Part shown: piece after piece, positions 43,164-52,861 of the stretch
How the letters are laid out: each line of letters starts with the position of its first letter
Position numbering within the stretch: the first letter of the stretch is position 1
Assembly: GCF_020097835.1 (NCBI RefSeq)
Contig: NZ_CP083666.1
Coordinates: forward strand, 2,728,001 to 2,792,000
DNA from: Haloprofundus halobius
Lineage (GTDB): Archaea > Halobacteriota > Halobacteria > Halobacteriales > Haloferacaceae
Length of the DNA: 64,000 nt
Direction of reading: 5' to 3'
The notes under the pieces: model-generated
What the model saw: the letters and a program-made list of their open reading frames with translations, nothing else
Database searches by the model: none
Told to the model about the DNA's origin: nothing
Program-made: the position numbers and the translations under genes

Positions 43164-44306
43164 ATGAGCATACACGGGACGCTTCGCCTCGCGACGCGGG
43201 GATCGGACCTCGCGCTGCGACAGGCCGCGAGCGTACAGGAGGCGCTCGCCGGGCGACGCCGCGACGTGGAACTGGTCGAAGTCGAGACCCGGGGCGACCA
43301 GATTCAGGACGGACTCATCCACCGCCTCGGCAAGACCGGGGCGTTCGTCCGCGCACTCGACGAGAAGATTCTCTCCGGAGAAGTCGACGCCGCGGTTCAC
43401 TCGATGAAGGACATGCCGACCGAACAGCCCGAGGAGTTGCTCGTCGCCGGGGTTCCGGAGCGCGCCCCCGCGGGCGACATCCTGGTGACACCCGACGGCC
43501 GTGAACTCGACGACCTGCCCGAAGGAGCGACGGTCGGCACCTCGTCGCTCCGACGGCAGGCGCAACTGCTCAACGCCCGGCCCGACCTGACGGTCGAACC
43601 GCTCCGCGGCAACGTCGACACGCGCGTCGAGAAACTGCTCGCGCCGACGCTGCAGAAGGAACACGAACAGCGCGTCGAGGCCGACAAGGACCGGAAAGGA
43701 AACATCGGAGACGACGACTACGAACCCGAGTACGACGAGCGACCCGAGGAGTGGTTCGAGGGCCTGAGCGAACTCCAGCGCAACGCGCTCGGCCGCGACG
43801 TCGCCACCGAGTACGACGCCATCGTGCTCGCCGAGGCGGGGGTGAAGCGCAGCGGCCTCGACCACCACGTCGAGTACGTCCGCCTCCGGCGCGAGCAGTT
43901 CGTCCCCTCGCCCGGACAGGGCGCTATCGCGGTGACGAGCGTCGACGGCGACGCCGCCGACGCCATCCACAAAGCCATCGACCACCCGCGAACGCGCGTC
44001 GAGACGACCGTCGAGCGGACGGTTCTCTCGGAACTCGGCGGCGGCTGCGTCGCCCCCATCGGTGTCTTCGCGCTCGTTCAGGGTCGCCACGTCAACACGC
44101 GCGTGCAGGTGCTCGGCCGCGACGGCGAACAGACGGTCGAATCGACCCGTGACCTGCCGGTCGAGACGCACGCCGACGCCGCCGCGGAGTTCGCCGCGGA
44201 CCTCAGAGACCGCGGCGCGGCCGCCCTCATCGAGGAAGCGAAGCGCGACGCCGACGAGGCGGCCACCGACGAAAGAGAAGCACGGGAGGACCCGGCGGAC
44301 GAATGA
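43164..44306 (+). CDS. hemC: porphobilinogen deaminase (hydroxymethylbilane synthase)
   Basis: A 380-aa enzyme that polymerises four porphobilinogens. The start is LRLATRGSDLALRQAASV; the catalytic Asp is in DAAVHSMKDMPTEQ; the dipyrromethane-cofactor Cys is in LGGGCVAPIG near residue 295. An acidic insert of about 45 residues (EADKDRKGNIGDDDYEPEYD) and an Ala/Asp tail are haloarchaeal embellishments. The stop overlaps the SUMT start by 4 bp. Confidence 0.96.
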   Translation: MSIHGTLRLATRGSDLALRQAASVQEALAGRRRDVELVEVETRGDQIQDGLIHRLGKTGAFVRALDEKILSGEVDAAVHSMKDMPTEQPEELLVAGVPERAPAGDILVTPDGRELDDLPEGATVGTSSLRRQAQLLNARPDLTVEPLRGNVDTRVEKLLAPTLQKEHEQRVEADKDRKGNIGDDDYEPEYDERPEEWFEGLSELQRNALGRDVATEYDAIVLAEAGVKRSGLDHHVEYVRLRREQFVPSPGQGAIAVTSVDGDAADAIHKAIDHPRTRVETTVERTVLSELGGGCVAPIGVFALVQGRHVNTRVQVLGRDGEQTVESTRDLPVETHADAAAEFAADLRDRGAAALIEEAKRDADEAATDEREAREDPADE

Positions 44307-45127
44307 GCGACACGAGTGGAGCGACCGAGGCGGAATCGGGTGGGACCGTCGGAACGGTCTACCTCGTCGGCAGCGGGCCTGGCGACCCCGACCTGCTGAC
44401 GGTGAAAGCGCGACACCTGCTCGACGAAGCGGACGTGGTACTGCACGACAAACTTCCGGGGTCGGAGATACTCGACCAGATTCCGGAAGAAAAGCGCGAG
44501 GACGTGGGCAAGCGCGCCGGCGGCGAGTGGACGCCGCAGGAGTACACGAACAAGCGCCTCGTCGAACTCGCCCGCGAGGGGAAGCGTGTCGTGCGCCTGA
44601 AAGGCGGCGACCCGTTCGTCTTCGGTCGCGGCGGCGAGGAGGCCGAGCATCTGGCGAGCGAGGAGGTTCCCTTCGAGGTCGTTCCCGGTATCACCTCGGC
44701 AATCGGCGGTCCGGCCGTCGCTGGAATTCCCGTGACGCACCGCGACCACGCCTCCTCGGTCTCCTTCGTGACCGGTCACGAGGACCCCACCAAGGAGGAG
44801 TCGGCGGTGAACTGGGAGGCGCTGGCCGCGACGGGCGGCACCATCGTCGTGCTGATGGGCGTCGGCAAACTGCCCGACTACACGAAAGCGCTCCGTGACG
44901 CCGGGATGGACCCCCACACCCCCGTCGCGCTCGTCGAGCGCGCGACGTGGCCCGACATGCGCGTCGCCACCGGAACGCTCGAAACAGTCGTCGACGTGTG
45001 CGACGCGGCGGGTATCGAACCGCCCGCCATCACCGTCGTCGGCGACGTCGCCGGAACGCGAGAACGGGTACTGCAGTTCCTGCGAAACGGATCCGAGTCA
45101 GAGTTCGGGACGGAGGCGGAACGATGA
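44303..45127 (+). CDS. cobA: uroporphyrinogen-III C-methyltransferase
   Basis: A 274-aa SUMT that makes precorrin-2, the branch point to sirohaem and cobalamin and, in archaea, to haem through the Ahb route. SAM-binding motifs are VYLVGSGPGDPDLLTVKA near the N-terminus and RLKGGDPFVFGRGGEEAEHL; GITSAIGGPAVAGIP and VVLMGVGKLPD follow. It is in an operon hemC-SUMT-hemD, joined by 4-bp ATGA overlaps at both ends. Confidence 0.95.
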   Translation: MSDTSGATEAESGGTVGTVYLVGSGPGDPDLLTVKARHLLDEADVVLHDKLPGSEILDQIPEEKREDVGKRAGGEWTPQEYTNKRLVELAREGKRVVRLKGGDPFVFGRGGEEAEHLASEEVPFEVVPGITSAIGGPAVAGIPVTHRDHASSVSFVTGHEDPTKEESAVNWEALAATGGTIVVLMGVGKLPDYTKALRDAGMDPHTPVALVERATWPDMRVATGTLETVVDVCDAAGIEPPAITVVGDVAGTRERVLQFLRNGSESEFGTEAER

Positions 45128-45870
45128 GCCAGAAGGTCCGCGTCGCCGTCTTCCGCCCGGACGACGAGCGACTCCGAGACGCCGTTTCGCTTCTCGACTC
45201 GCTCGGGGCGACGCCCGTTCCCGACCCGATGCTCGCCGTCGAACCGACCGGGGAGAGACCGAGAGACGACGCCGACTACGCCATCCTGACGAGCAAGACC
45301 GGGGTCGAACTCGTCGCCGACGCGGGGTGGAGACCCGGCGAGACGAAGCTCTGTGCCATCGGCGACAGCACCGCCGCGGTGATGCGCGACCACGGCTACA
45401 GCGTTGACGTGGTTCCCGACGAGTTCTCGTCGACCGGCCTCGTCGGGACGCTCCGCGATCGTGTCCCGGGCGCGCGCGTCGAAGTCGCTCGCAGCGACCA
45501 CGGGTCACCTGTGCTGACCGACGGACTCGAAGCAGCCGGAAGCTACGTCCACGAGACGATTCTGTACGAACTCGTGCGACCGCCCGAATCGGGAACGTCG
45601 GCCGAGATGGCCGCGGCGGGCGACCTTGAGGCGGCGCTCTTCACCTCGTCGTTGACGGTCGAGCACTTCCTCGACGCGGCCGCCGAGCGTGGCCTTCGAG
45701 ACGAGGCCGTCACCGGATTGAACGACGCCGTCGTCGGCGCTATCGGGGAGCCGACGCGCGAGACGGCCGAAGCCCGGGGTATCGCCGTCGACGTGGTTCC
45801 CGACGCCGCCGACTTCGAGCAGCTGGCGTGTGCCGCCGTCGAAGCCGCCGCGCCGACGTACCACGAATAG
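45124..45870 (+). CDS. hemD: uroporphyrinogen-III synthase
   Basis: A 248-aa HemD-fold protein. Weakly conserved motifs typical of HemD are visible: VAVFRPDDERL at the start, TSKTGVELV, CAIGDSTAAVMRDHG, the middle RSDHGSPVLTDGLEAAG and FTSSLTVEHFLDAAAERG near 170. It cyclises hydroxymethylbilane to uroporphyrinogen III. The ATGA overlap with SUMT supports the call, since the family diverges strongly. The start at 45124 follows directly from the overlap. Confidence 0.93.
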   Translation: MSQKVRVAVFRPDDERLRDAVSLLDSLGATPVPDPMLAVEPTGERPRDDADYAILTSKTGVELVADAGWRPGETKLCAIGDSTAAVMRDHGYSVDVVPDEFSSTGLVGTLRDRVPGARVEVARSDHGSPVLTDGLEAAGSYVHETILYELVRPPESGTSAEMAAAGDLEAALFTSSLTVEHFLDAAAERGLRDEAVTGLNDAVVGAIGEPTRETAEARGIAVDVVPDAADFEQLACAAVEAAAPTYHE

Positions 45871-45948
45871 AAAAAACGGAACTCTCGACACAGGTCGTGT
45901 CTCTCGTCACGCTTACTCCCCGGGAGCGCCGACGGCGAGAACTCGGGG

Positions 45949-46686
45949 TTACGTCGTCTCGCCTCTCTCCATCTTCTCGCGGCGTACGACGACGACCGGA
46001 CCGAGCGAGCGGTCAGCGACGCGGTCGCTCTCCTCGCCGAAGACGAACGACCGGAGCGACGGCGTGCGTTCGCCCATCACCACCGCATCGTGGTCGGCGG
46101 CGACGTCCGCGGTATCCGAGATCGGGTCGTCGGTGGCGACGACCGCCGCGGAAATCCGGTCCGAAGAGACACCGCCGTCGAGCAGCGTCGCTCTCGCGTC
46201 GGCGACGAGCGGGTCCTCGGCGGCGGCTTCGGCCGACGAATCCGTGTCCTCGGAAACCGCACGGAACAACGTCACCTCGACGTCACGCCCGGCGACGAGC
46301 GGAGCGACGACACGAGCGACGTGGTCTATGTCGACGTCGGGGTGAAGCGGGACGAGCACTCGCTCGACGGTGGGTGCAGGGTTGGCGATGAGATACGCCT
46401 CGCAGTCGAGTTCGTCGGCGACTCGGTCGATTGTCTGCGCTTCGCCGCGAGTGAACACCAGTCGCGTCTCCACGTCGTCGGCGAAGAGGTCGGTCACTTC
46501 GTCGAGTTTCGACTGCCCGAGTTCCTCGAACTCCATGCGTGCCTGTCCCGGCGGCGTCTGTTCGGGGACGACGTAGTAGCCGAGGACGACGACCGACGCC
46601 GGGGCGAGAAACGTGGCGAGACCCGTCGCCAGCGACTCGCCCTCGAGGACGCGGAGTGGGACCAGAATCCGGGGTCCGTCGGGCAT
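45949..46686 (-). CDS. universal stress protein (UspA family)
   Basis: A 245-aa protein with two Usp-like alpha/beta segments. It starts [16 protein letters not shown], and has VERVLVPLHPDVDIDHV mid-protein and the C-terminal DHDAVVMGERTPSLRSFVFGEESDRV ending in VVVVRRE, which carries the ATP-binding-type G-loop in altered form. It overlaps the stop of the permease gene by one base, so it is co-translated with the APC transporter. Probably tunes the transporter. Confidence 0.82.
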   Translation of the reverse strand: MPDGPRILVPLRVLEGESLATGLATFLAPASVVVLGYYVVPEQTPPGQARMEFEELGQSKLDEVTDLFADDVETRLVFTRGEAQTIDRVADELDCEAYLIANPAPTVERVLVPLHPDVDIDHVARVVAPLVAGRDVEVTLFRAVSEDTDSSAEAAAEDPLVADARATLLDGGVSSDRISAAVVATDDPISDTADVAADHDAVVMGERTPSLRSFVFGEESDRVADRSLGPVVVVRREKMERGETT

Positions 46687-48104
46687 CAGAACACCCCCTT
46701 GAGTCGAACGTCGCGTGCGTAGTAGAGGTACCAGCCGCCGGAGGCGACCATGACGAGCACCCCGACGATCTGCGAGAGCGGGCGCATGAAGAAGATGAGC
46801 CCGAAACTCGCCAGCGCGCCGACGGCGGGCGTCACCGGATAACCCGGAGTCCGAAACGACGGGTCGTACCACTTCGGCGGCGAGCGTCGAAGCACGAGCA
46901 GTGCGACGCACATCAAAGAGTACATCACGAGGTGGAGAAACGACGCGACCTCCGCGAGCACCTCGACTTGGCCGACGGCGACGAGCACGAGCACCGGTCC
47001 ACCGGCGGCGACCAGCGCGACGTGCGGGGTGCCGTACCGGAGGTTCAGTCGGCCGAACCACCGTGGGACGAGTCGGTCGCGGCTGAGCGCGTAGACGGCG
47101 CGCGAGGAACTCAGTATCGACGCATTCGCGCTCGAGAAGGTGGCGAGTAACCCAGCGAAGAGGATAGCGACGGCCCCCGCGACGCCGAAAAAGGAACGGG
47201 CGACCTCGACGACAGCCGTCTGTCCGAACCCTGCGAGTCGCTCGCTGCCGAAAGCGCTCGTCGAGACGAAGATGGTCGTCACGTAGAGGAGACCGACGAC
47301 GAGCACCGACCCCACCATCGCGAGCGGGAGATTTCGACCCGGTTCTTTGATCTCTCCGGCGACGGTCGCCACTTGTGCGAAGCCGAGATACGAGGTGAAG
47401 ACGAGTGCCGTCGTCGTCAGAATCGGGGCGGTGCCGAACGGGGCGAACGTCTCGGGGACGGCCCGACTGCCGATGAGACCGAGCGCCGAGAGCGAGCCGT
47501 AGCCGAGGAACGTGACGAGAATAGTGAGTAGAAGACCGACGACGGCGTTCTGGAGTTTGGCCGCGTTTTCGGTCCCCGTGACGCTCAACCCCGTCAGAAC
47601 GACGCCGAAGAGGAGACTGAGCGGCGTCACGAGACCGCCGCCGAGCGAGATTCCGGCTTCAGCGAGCACCGCGGCGGCATAGCTGCCGAAGCCGACGAGG
47701 TAGAACGCCGAGGCGAAGACGAGGCCGAGCCACAGACTCGTTCCGACGACGGTCCCGAACCCCGACCCGAGACCGCGCGAGATGAAGAAGTAGCCGCCGC
47801 CGCTTCTCGGCATCGCCGTCGCCAACTCCGCGGTCGGCAACGCCACCGCGAGTGCGACGACTGCGCCGATAGCGAACGACGCCGCGGCAGCGGGACCGGC
47901 GCGTCCGGCAGCGAGGCCGGGAAAGACGAAGATGCCTGCGCCGATCATCGTCCCGATGCCGATGGCGAGCGCACCTGTGAGTCCTATGGTACGTTCCAGT
48001 TCGACGCGCTCTTCGTACACCGTCGTCTCGGCGGTGGTCTCTACGGCCTCCGCCTCGGTGGGGACGGTCTTGTCCGCCTCTCCGACATCGTCTGCGATTG
48101 ACAT
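46686..48104 (-). CDS. APC-family amino acid permease
   Basis: A 472-aa amino acid-polyamine-organocation transporter with about 12 TM helices. The signature is [24 protein letters not shown] near residue 50, followed by [16 protein letters not shown]. It has no Usp domain of its own; the Usp is encoded directly downstream with a one-base overlap. In other archaea these two are often fused, which supports the pairing. Substrate unknown. Confidence 0.9.
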   Translation of the reverse strand: MSIADDVGEADKTVPTEAEAVETTAETTVYEERVELERTIGLTGALAIGIGTMIGAGIFVFPGLAAGRAGPAAAASFAIGAVVALAVALPTAELATAMPRSGGGYFFISRGLGSGFGTVVGTSLWLGLVFASAFYLVGFGSYAAAVLAEAGISLGGGLVTPLSLLFGVVLTGLSVTGTENAAKLQNAVVGLLLTILVTFLGYGSLSALGLIGSRAVPETFAPFGTAPILTTTALVFTSYLGFAQVATVAGEIKEPGRNLPLAMVGSVLVVGLLYVTTIFVSTSAFGSERLAGFGQTAVVEVARSFFGVAGAVAILFAGLLATFSSANASILSSSRAVYALSRDRLVPRWFGRLNLRYGTPHVALVAAGGPVLVLVAVGQVEVLAEVASFLHLVMYSLMCVALLVLRRSPPKWYDPSFRTPGYPVTPAVGALASFGLIFFMRPLSQIVGVLVMVASGGWYLYYARDVRLKGVF

Positions 48105-48193
48105 AGGCTAGCCACCAGCGAGCGGGACGAAAAGTCTAGGCCGGCCGGAAACGAGTCTACTGAACTCCGAAAGCTAAGACGCGACGAGTGGCG

Positions 48194-48394
48194 TCAGTCG
48201 TGGACGCACGAGGGCACCGACGCGCGCATCGGCCGCGACGAGCGGAATCTGTACAACGGGTCCGACTCGGACCACCGGAATTCGGGCGGCCGCGAGAGGT
48301 CGTTCGCCCGAATCGTCGCCGTCAGGGACGCGAGAAGTCGGTCACAGGCGTCGACGCTGAACAGATACCGACCCTCAGTCTCACCGTGGCGCAC
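48194..48394 (-). CDS. possible 66-aa protein antisense-adjacent to the DHH gene
   Basis: A minus-strand frame reads RHGETEGRYLFSVDACDRLL, then ASLTATIRANDLSRPPEFRW. It looks protein-like, with good codon use. GTG at 48394 would be the start, with a TTAAA box (48422-48426) 28-32 nt upstream. Yet the same frame stays protein-like further upstream (GEWVVFGVKGSALRLQTY) to about 48457 without a start codon. It may be a truncated gene or a real small gene whose start is unclear. Confidence 0.35.
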   Translation of the reverse strand: MRHGETEGRYLFSVDACDRLLASLTATIRANDLSRPPEFRWSESDPLYRFRSSRPMRASVPSCVHD

Positions 48395-48452
48395 GTACGT
48401 CTGAAGTCGGAGAGCCGAGCCTTTAACCCCGAAGACGACCCACTCTCCGTCG

Positions 48453-49880
48453 ATGTCCGCCGGTCCCGTCCCCGAACTCGAAGCGCGCGCCGAGGCCTGC
48501 GCCGAACGGCTTCGCGACGCCGACTCCGTGTTGCTCGCCTCCCACATTGACGCCGACGGATTGACCAGCGCCGCCGTCGCCGCGAGCGCGCTCGAACGCG
48601 CCGGCATTCGGTTCGACACCGTCTTCTCGAAGCAACTCGACGCCGACGAGATCGCGTCCATCGCCGCGACGGACCACGAAACAGTGCTGTTCACCGACTT
48701 CGGCAGCGGCCAACTCGATATCATCGTCGACCACGAGGCCGCGGGTGATTTCACCCCCGTCGTCGCCGACCACCACCGGCCCGCCGACGCCGAGACCGAG
48801 TACCACCTCAACCCGCTGTTGTTCGGCATCGACGGCGCGTCGGAACTCTCCGGGGCGGGAGCGAGTTACGTTCTCGCGCGCGCGCTCGAAACCGACGGAG
48901 AGGGAAGCACGAGCGATAACCGCGACTTGGCGGCGCTCGCCGTCGTCGGTGCGGTCGGCGACATGCAGGACTCCGACGGCGCACTCCACGGGGCGAACGA
49001 GGGAATCGTCGAGGAGGGCATAGAAGCAGGTGTCCTCGAAGCCAACACCGACCTCACGCTGTACGGCAAGCAGACCCGACCCTTGCCCAAGTTGCTCGAA
49101 TACGCCAGCGACGTACGGATTCCCGGTATCTCGAACGACCACGCCGGGTCCATCACGTTCCTCGACGACCTCGACTTGGACCTGAAAGCCGACGGCGAGT
49201 GGCGTCGATGGGCAGATTTGACCGCCGAAGAGCGACAGACCGTCGCCAGCGCACTCGTCCGCCGCGCCGTCGCCAGCGGCGTGCCCGCCGACCGAATCAA
49301 CTCGCTCGTCGGTACGGCGTACACGCTCGTCGGCGAGGAGACGGGCACCGAACTCCGCGACGTGAGCGAGTTTTCCACGCTCCTGAACGCGACAGCCAGA
49401 TACGACCGCGCCGACGTGGGTCTCGCAGTTTGCCTCGGCGACCGAGACGGCGCACTCGACAGAGCCCAGAAACTCCTGCGGAACCACCGCCGAAACCTCT
49501 CGGAGGGGCTGCAGTGGGTGAAAACCGAGGGCGTCACCGTCGAGGAAAACGTGCAATGGTTCGACGCCGGAACCCGAATTCGCGAGACCATCGTCGGCAT
49601 CGTCGCCGGGATGGCCGTCGGCGCGAGCGGCATCAGTCGCAGCAAACCCATCGTCGCGTTCGCGGAGAAAGGCGACGCCGAAGTGAAAGTCTCCGCGCGG
49701 GGGTCACATTTCCTCACCCGGAAGGGCCTGGACCTCTCGGCGGCGATGCGCGGGGCCTCCCGCGCCGTCGGCGGCGACGGCGGCGGCCACAACGTCGCCG
49801 CCGGGGCGACGATTCCGAGCGGGAAGCGTGAGGCGTTCGTCGCCGAAGTCGACCGCATCGTCGGCGAGCAGTTGGGGTAG
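48453..49880 (+). CDS. DHH-family phosphoesterase (RecJ-like)
   Basis: A 475-aa DHH/DHHA1 protein. Motif I LLASHIDADGLTSA (HxDxDG), motif II FTDFGSGQ, motif III VADHHRPADAE (DHH) and the DHHA1-type end GGDGGGHNVAAGATIP (GGxxxGH) are all intact. It is probably a single-strand-specific exonuclease of the archaeal GAN/RecJ group used in replication or repair; nanoRNase activity is possible. The TTTAA box at 48422 lies about 27-31 nt before the ATG. Confidence 0.9.
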   Translation: MSAGPVPELEARAEACAERLRDADSVLLASHIDADGLTSAAVAASALERAGIRFDTVFSKQLDADEIASIAATDHETVLFTDFGSGQLDIIVDHEAAGDFTPVVADHHRPADAETEYHLNPLLFGIDGASELSGAGASYVLARALETDGEGSTSDNRDLAALAVVGAVGDMQDSDGALHGANEGIVEEGIEAGVLEANTDLTLYGKQTRPLPKLLEYASDVRIPGISNDHAGSITFLDDLDLDLKADGEWRRWADLTAEERQTVASALVRRAVASGVPADRINSLVGTAYTLVGEETGTELRDVSEFSTLLNATARYDRADVGLAVCLGDRDGALDRAQKLLRNHRRNLSEGLQWVKTEGVTVEENVQWFDAGTRIRETIVGIVAGMAVGASGISRSKPIVAFAEKGDAEVKVSARGSHFLTRKGLDLSAAMRGASRAVGGDGGGHNVAAGATIPSGKREAFVAEVDRIVGEQLG

Positions 49881-50562
49881 ACGCGACGAGACGAATCGGG
49901 GCGAAATGCCGGTGCTGTCCTCTGACTCGGGTAGCCGAGAGTCACAAGTGAACTGGTTCGTGGCTGTGAGAGAACGCTCGTCGGGATGCGTATCGAATTC
50001 GTATATCGTCATGGAGTTTGTTGCAGGGGCGTCTCGCCGATACGCGGATAGCATCGGGGAGGTGGCGGTCGCTCGATTGCGCCCGGTCGACGCAGCTCGC
50101 TTTCGGAGCGAACACCAGTAACGTTCGTCGAACCGCCGAGTTCCGCCCGCCACGTCACGGAGTCGCTCTCGAATCGAACGAAACGCGCGAGTGTGCCGTT
50201 CAGGATGTCTCGTCCGGCGTTAGCGTCGTCGCCGTGGAGAGCGACGACCCATCCATTCGCGGTGACTGCGAGTGGTAGCGAAACCGACGGTGCGCCGAGG
50301 TGACCACACGCGGCATCACCTTCAGCCTACAACTGGTAGCGACACTTCCGCGCAGTTCTGTAGCCCTCTCCGGGCAGTCAACCTCACCAGAGGCAGAGAG
50401 ACACTGGAATTCGGCAGGGAGACCTCCGAGACTAGCAGGTATGACTCGGACCGACGGAACGCGATAAATCAAATATCGAGATACAGAAATCCATATTGTC
50501 GCCGAAACCACGGCCCGCCTGATACAGGCGACTGTTAACACGCTGGGCAACAAACCACGGGT
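49881..50562. other. 682-bp gene-poor gap
   Basis: No complete gene is supported between the DHH gene and the 50563 gene. GC content falls towards the right end (about 50455-50560), which holds AT-rich promoter-like DNA (GCGATAAATCAAATATCG and similar). The left and middle parts contain a coding-like minus-strand frame without a start (50009-50326). Possibly a decayed gene region. Confidence 0.5.
50009..50326 (-). pseudogene. coding-like open stretch with no start codon
   Basis: A minus-strand frame of 105 codons, bounded upstream by a stop at 50327-50329, reads CGHLGAPSVSLPLAVTANGW, VVALHGDDANAGRDILNGT and LARFVRFESDSVTWRAELGG before a Pro-rich end. The residues and codon choice look coding, but no ATG lies in frame; a GTG sits deep inside. 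This fits a 5'-truncated or frameshifted remnant, or chance. Its parent family was not recognised. Confidence 0.3.
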
Positions 50563-50802
50563 ATGTCGCGACACGGGGCCACCTTCGAGATAGAGTCGAA
50601 AACGGATTCGTACGCCGCTCGGCGCATCTTAGAGCGAGCGTACGACACGATTCGAGAAGAGTCGCGGAGCGTCCGCGAGGGGACGGACGACGCGCAGGCG
50701 CTCTTGAGGGAGTTCGAGGCGCTTCGGGACGCGGCGAGGCACCCGACGCCGGGCAAACTGACGATTATCTACGAACAGGACGACGGCAAGTTCGAGGACT
50801 GA
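50563..50802 (+). CDS. small helical protein of unknown function
   Basis: A 79-aa protein: MSRHGATFEIESKTDSYAARRILERAYDT... The middle, TIREESRSVREGTDDAQALL then REFEALRDAARHPTPGK, is a helical, charged segment; the end LTIIYEQDDGKFED is strand-like. It has no Cys or TM. The promoter lies in the AT-rich end of the preceding gap. I do not recognise the family. Confidence 0.65.
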   Translation: MSRHGATFEIESKTDSYAARRILERAYDTIREESRSVREGTDDAQALLREFEALRDAARHPTPGKLTIIYEQDDGKFED

Positions 50803-50898
50803 GGAGCGCTGGTCAAACAGAGAGATGTCTGTGAGAGAGCGAGCGGTGGTCGGCGCGCGGATACCAGTCTTTTTCCCTCGCAACCGTCTCGTTTCGAT

Positions 50899-52770
50899 AT
50901 GTCCTTCTCCTCAGCCACCCCGTTAGTCCAGGGAGTGGCTTCGTCTCCGGTAACGGTCGATATGCTCGTTGTTTTCGCGCTCATCCTCCTCGCGTTCGTG
51001 CTGTTTGCCACCGAGCGATTCCCCATCGACGTCACCGCGATTCTGCTGATGGTCCTGTTGATGGTACTCGAACCGTGGACGCAGATAACCCCTCGAGAGG
51101 GAATCTCCGGCTTCGCCAACCCCGCCACCATCACCGTGTTAGCGATGCTCATCCTGAGCACCGGCATCAATCGAACCGGCATCGTCCAACTGTTCGGTCG
51201 GAAGATGACAGCGTTCGCGGGCGACGACCAACGCAAGCAACTCGCCGCGACCATCGGCGTCACCGGACCGGTGTCGGGAGTCGTTAACAACACGCCGGTG
51301 GTCGCCATCTTGGTCCCCGTCATCGCCGACCTCGCACACGAGGGGAAAACGTCGCCGTCGAAGCTTCTCATGCCACTGTCGTTCGCCTCGATGCTCGGCG
51401 GGACGCTGACGCTCATCGGCACGTCGACGAACATCCTCGCCAGCGACATCGCGGCCCAGATCGGCGCGGAGTCGCCCGAACTCGGGTTGCACGCGTTCGG
51501 GATGTTCGAGTTCACCAAACTCGGCGTCGTCGTCTTCGCGGTCGGAGCCGTCTACCTGATGACGATCGGCGTCCGGTTGCTCCCCGAGCGCGTGCCGGTC
51601 GACGATGACCTCGTCGAGGAGTACGCCCTCCAGGAGTATCTCGCGGACGTCGTCGTCCCGGCGAACTCCTCGCTGCTCGGCCAGACTGTCGAGAAGGCGC
51701 TCGGCGACGACGAACTCGACATCGACGTGCTCCAACTGATTCGGAACGGGGAACGGTTCTCCGAACCGCTCGCTCGGAAGGAGATTCACGAGAGCGACAC
51801 GCTCCGTCTCAGGACGAACCGGGAGACCCTCGAACGCATCATGGACGCGGAAGGACTCTCACTCGCCGGGCGCCCTCGAACCGAAGGCGAGCTTCATCCG
51901 GACGACGAGGAGCCCGTCCTCGTCGAAGTGGTCATCCCGTCGGGGTCGTTTCTCGTCGGCGAGACGCTGTCGAGTTCGGCGTTCCGGCAGCGCTACGACG
52001 CGAACGTGCTCGCCTTCCGGACCCGCGGCGACGTGGTCCGCGACCGGTTCGAGGATATCAAGGTCCGCGTCGGGGACACGCTTCTCGTTCAGGCACCGCC
52101 CGACAGCCTCGCTCGGCTCGTCCAGAACGAGGATTTCATCGTCGCCCACGAGTTCGAGGAGGTGACCTACCGGAGCGAGAAGATACCGTTCGCCGTCCTC
52201 ATCATCGCGGGCGTCGTCGCGCTGCCCGCACTGAACGTCTTCCCGATCGTCGTCTCCGCGTTAGCGGGGGTCGTGGCGATGGTGTTCACCGGCGTACTCA
52301 AACCGAACGAACTCTACTCGTCCGTCGAGTGGAACGTCATCTTCCTGCTCGCGGGCGTCATCCCGCTCGGAATCGCCCTCCAGCAGACCGGGGCCGCCGG
52401 TGTGCTCGGGAGCGCCGTCGCCTCGACGGCGAGGTTTCTGCCCGCAATCGGTGTCCTCTGGGTGTTCTACCTCGCGACCGGACTGCTGACGAGCGTCATC
52501 AGCAACAACGCGAGCGTCGTGCTGATGATTCCCGTGGCGGTCAGCGCCGCGAAGTCCATCGGTGCGAACGCGTTCGCGTTCGTGCTCGCCGTGACGTTCG
52601 CGGCCTCGACCGCGTTCATGACGCCCGTCGGCTACCAGACGAACCTGTTCGTCTACGGACCCGGCGGCTACACCTTCTCGGATTTCATCCGTGTCGGCGC
52701 GCCACTGCAGCTCCTGCTATCGGTCGTGACTGTCCTCGGAATCGCGTTCTTCTGGGGCGTCGGCGTGTGA
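50899..52770 (+). CDS. SLC13/DASS-family permease with two RCK-C domains
   Basis: A 623-aa transporter. About 12 TM helices flank two soluble TrkA-C-like domains at about residues 235-310 (VVVPANSSLLGQTVEKAL) and 335-415 (VEVVIPSGSFLVGETL). The hairpin motifs GVVNNTPVVAILVPV and ISNNASVVLMIPVAV carry the conserved Asn pairs of the family. Probably takes up sulfate or dicarboxylates with sodium, gated by nucleotides at the TrkA-C modules. Monocistronic. Confidence 0.88.
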   Translation: MSFSSATPLVQGVASSPVTVDMLVVFALILLAFVLFATERFPIDVTAILLMVLLMVLEPWTQITPREGISGFANPATITVLAMLILSTGINRTGIVQLFGRKMTAFAGDDQRKQLAATIGVTGPVSGVVNNTPVVAILVPVIADLAHEGKTSPSKLLMPLSFASMLGGTLTLIGTSTNILASDIAAQIGAESPELGLHAFGMFEFTKLGVVVFAVGAVYLMTIGVRLLPERVPVDDDLVEEYALQEYLADVVVPANSSLLGQTVEKALGDDELDIDVLQLIRNGERFSEPLARKEIHESDTLRLRTNRETLERIMDAEGLSLAGRPRTEGELHPDDEEPVLVEVVIPSGSFLVGETLSSSAFRQRYDANVLAFRTRGDVVRDRFEDIKVRVGDTLLVQAPPDSLARLVQNEDFIVAHEFEEVTYRSEKIPFAVLIIAGVVALPALNVFPIVVSALAGVVAMVFTGVLKPNELYSSVEWNVIFLLAGVIPLGIALQQTGAAGVLGSAVASTARFLPAIGVLWVFYLATGLLTSVISNNASVVLMIPVAVSAAKSIGANAFAFVLAVTFAASTAFMTPVGYQTNLFVYGPGGYTFSDFIRVGAPLQLLLSVVTVLGIAFFWGVGV

Positions 52771-52861
52771 GTAGAGCGTCCGAGTCGACTGCGTGACGAT
52801 ACCGCGTGTTCCCGAACGGGCTCGTATCAACGTTAATTGGCGTGGGCGACCTCTCTATAGT

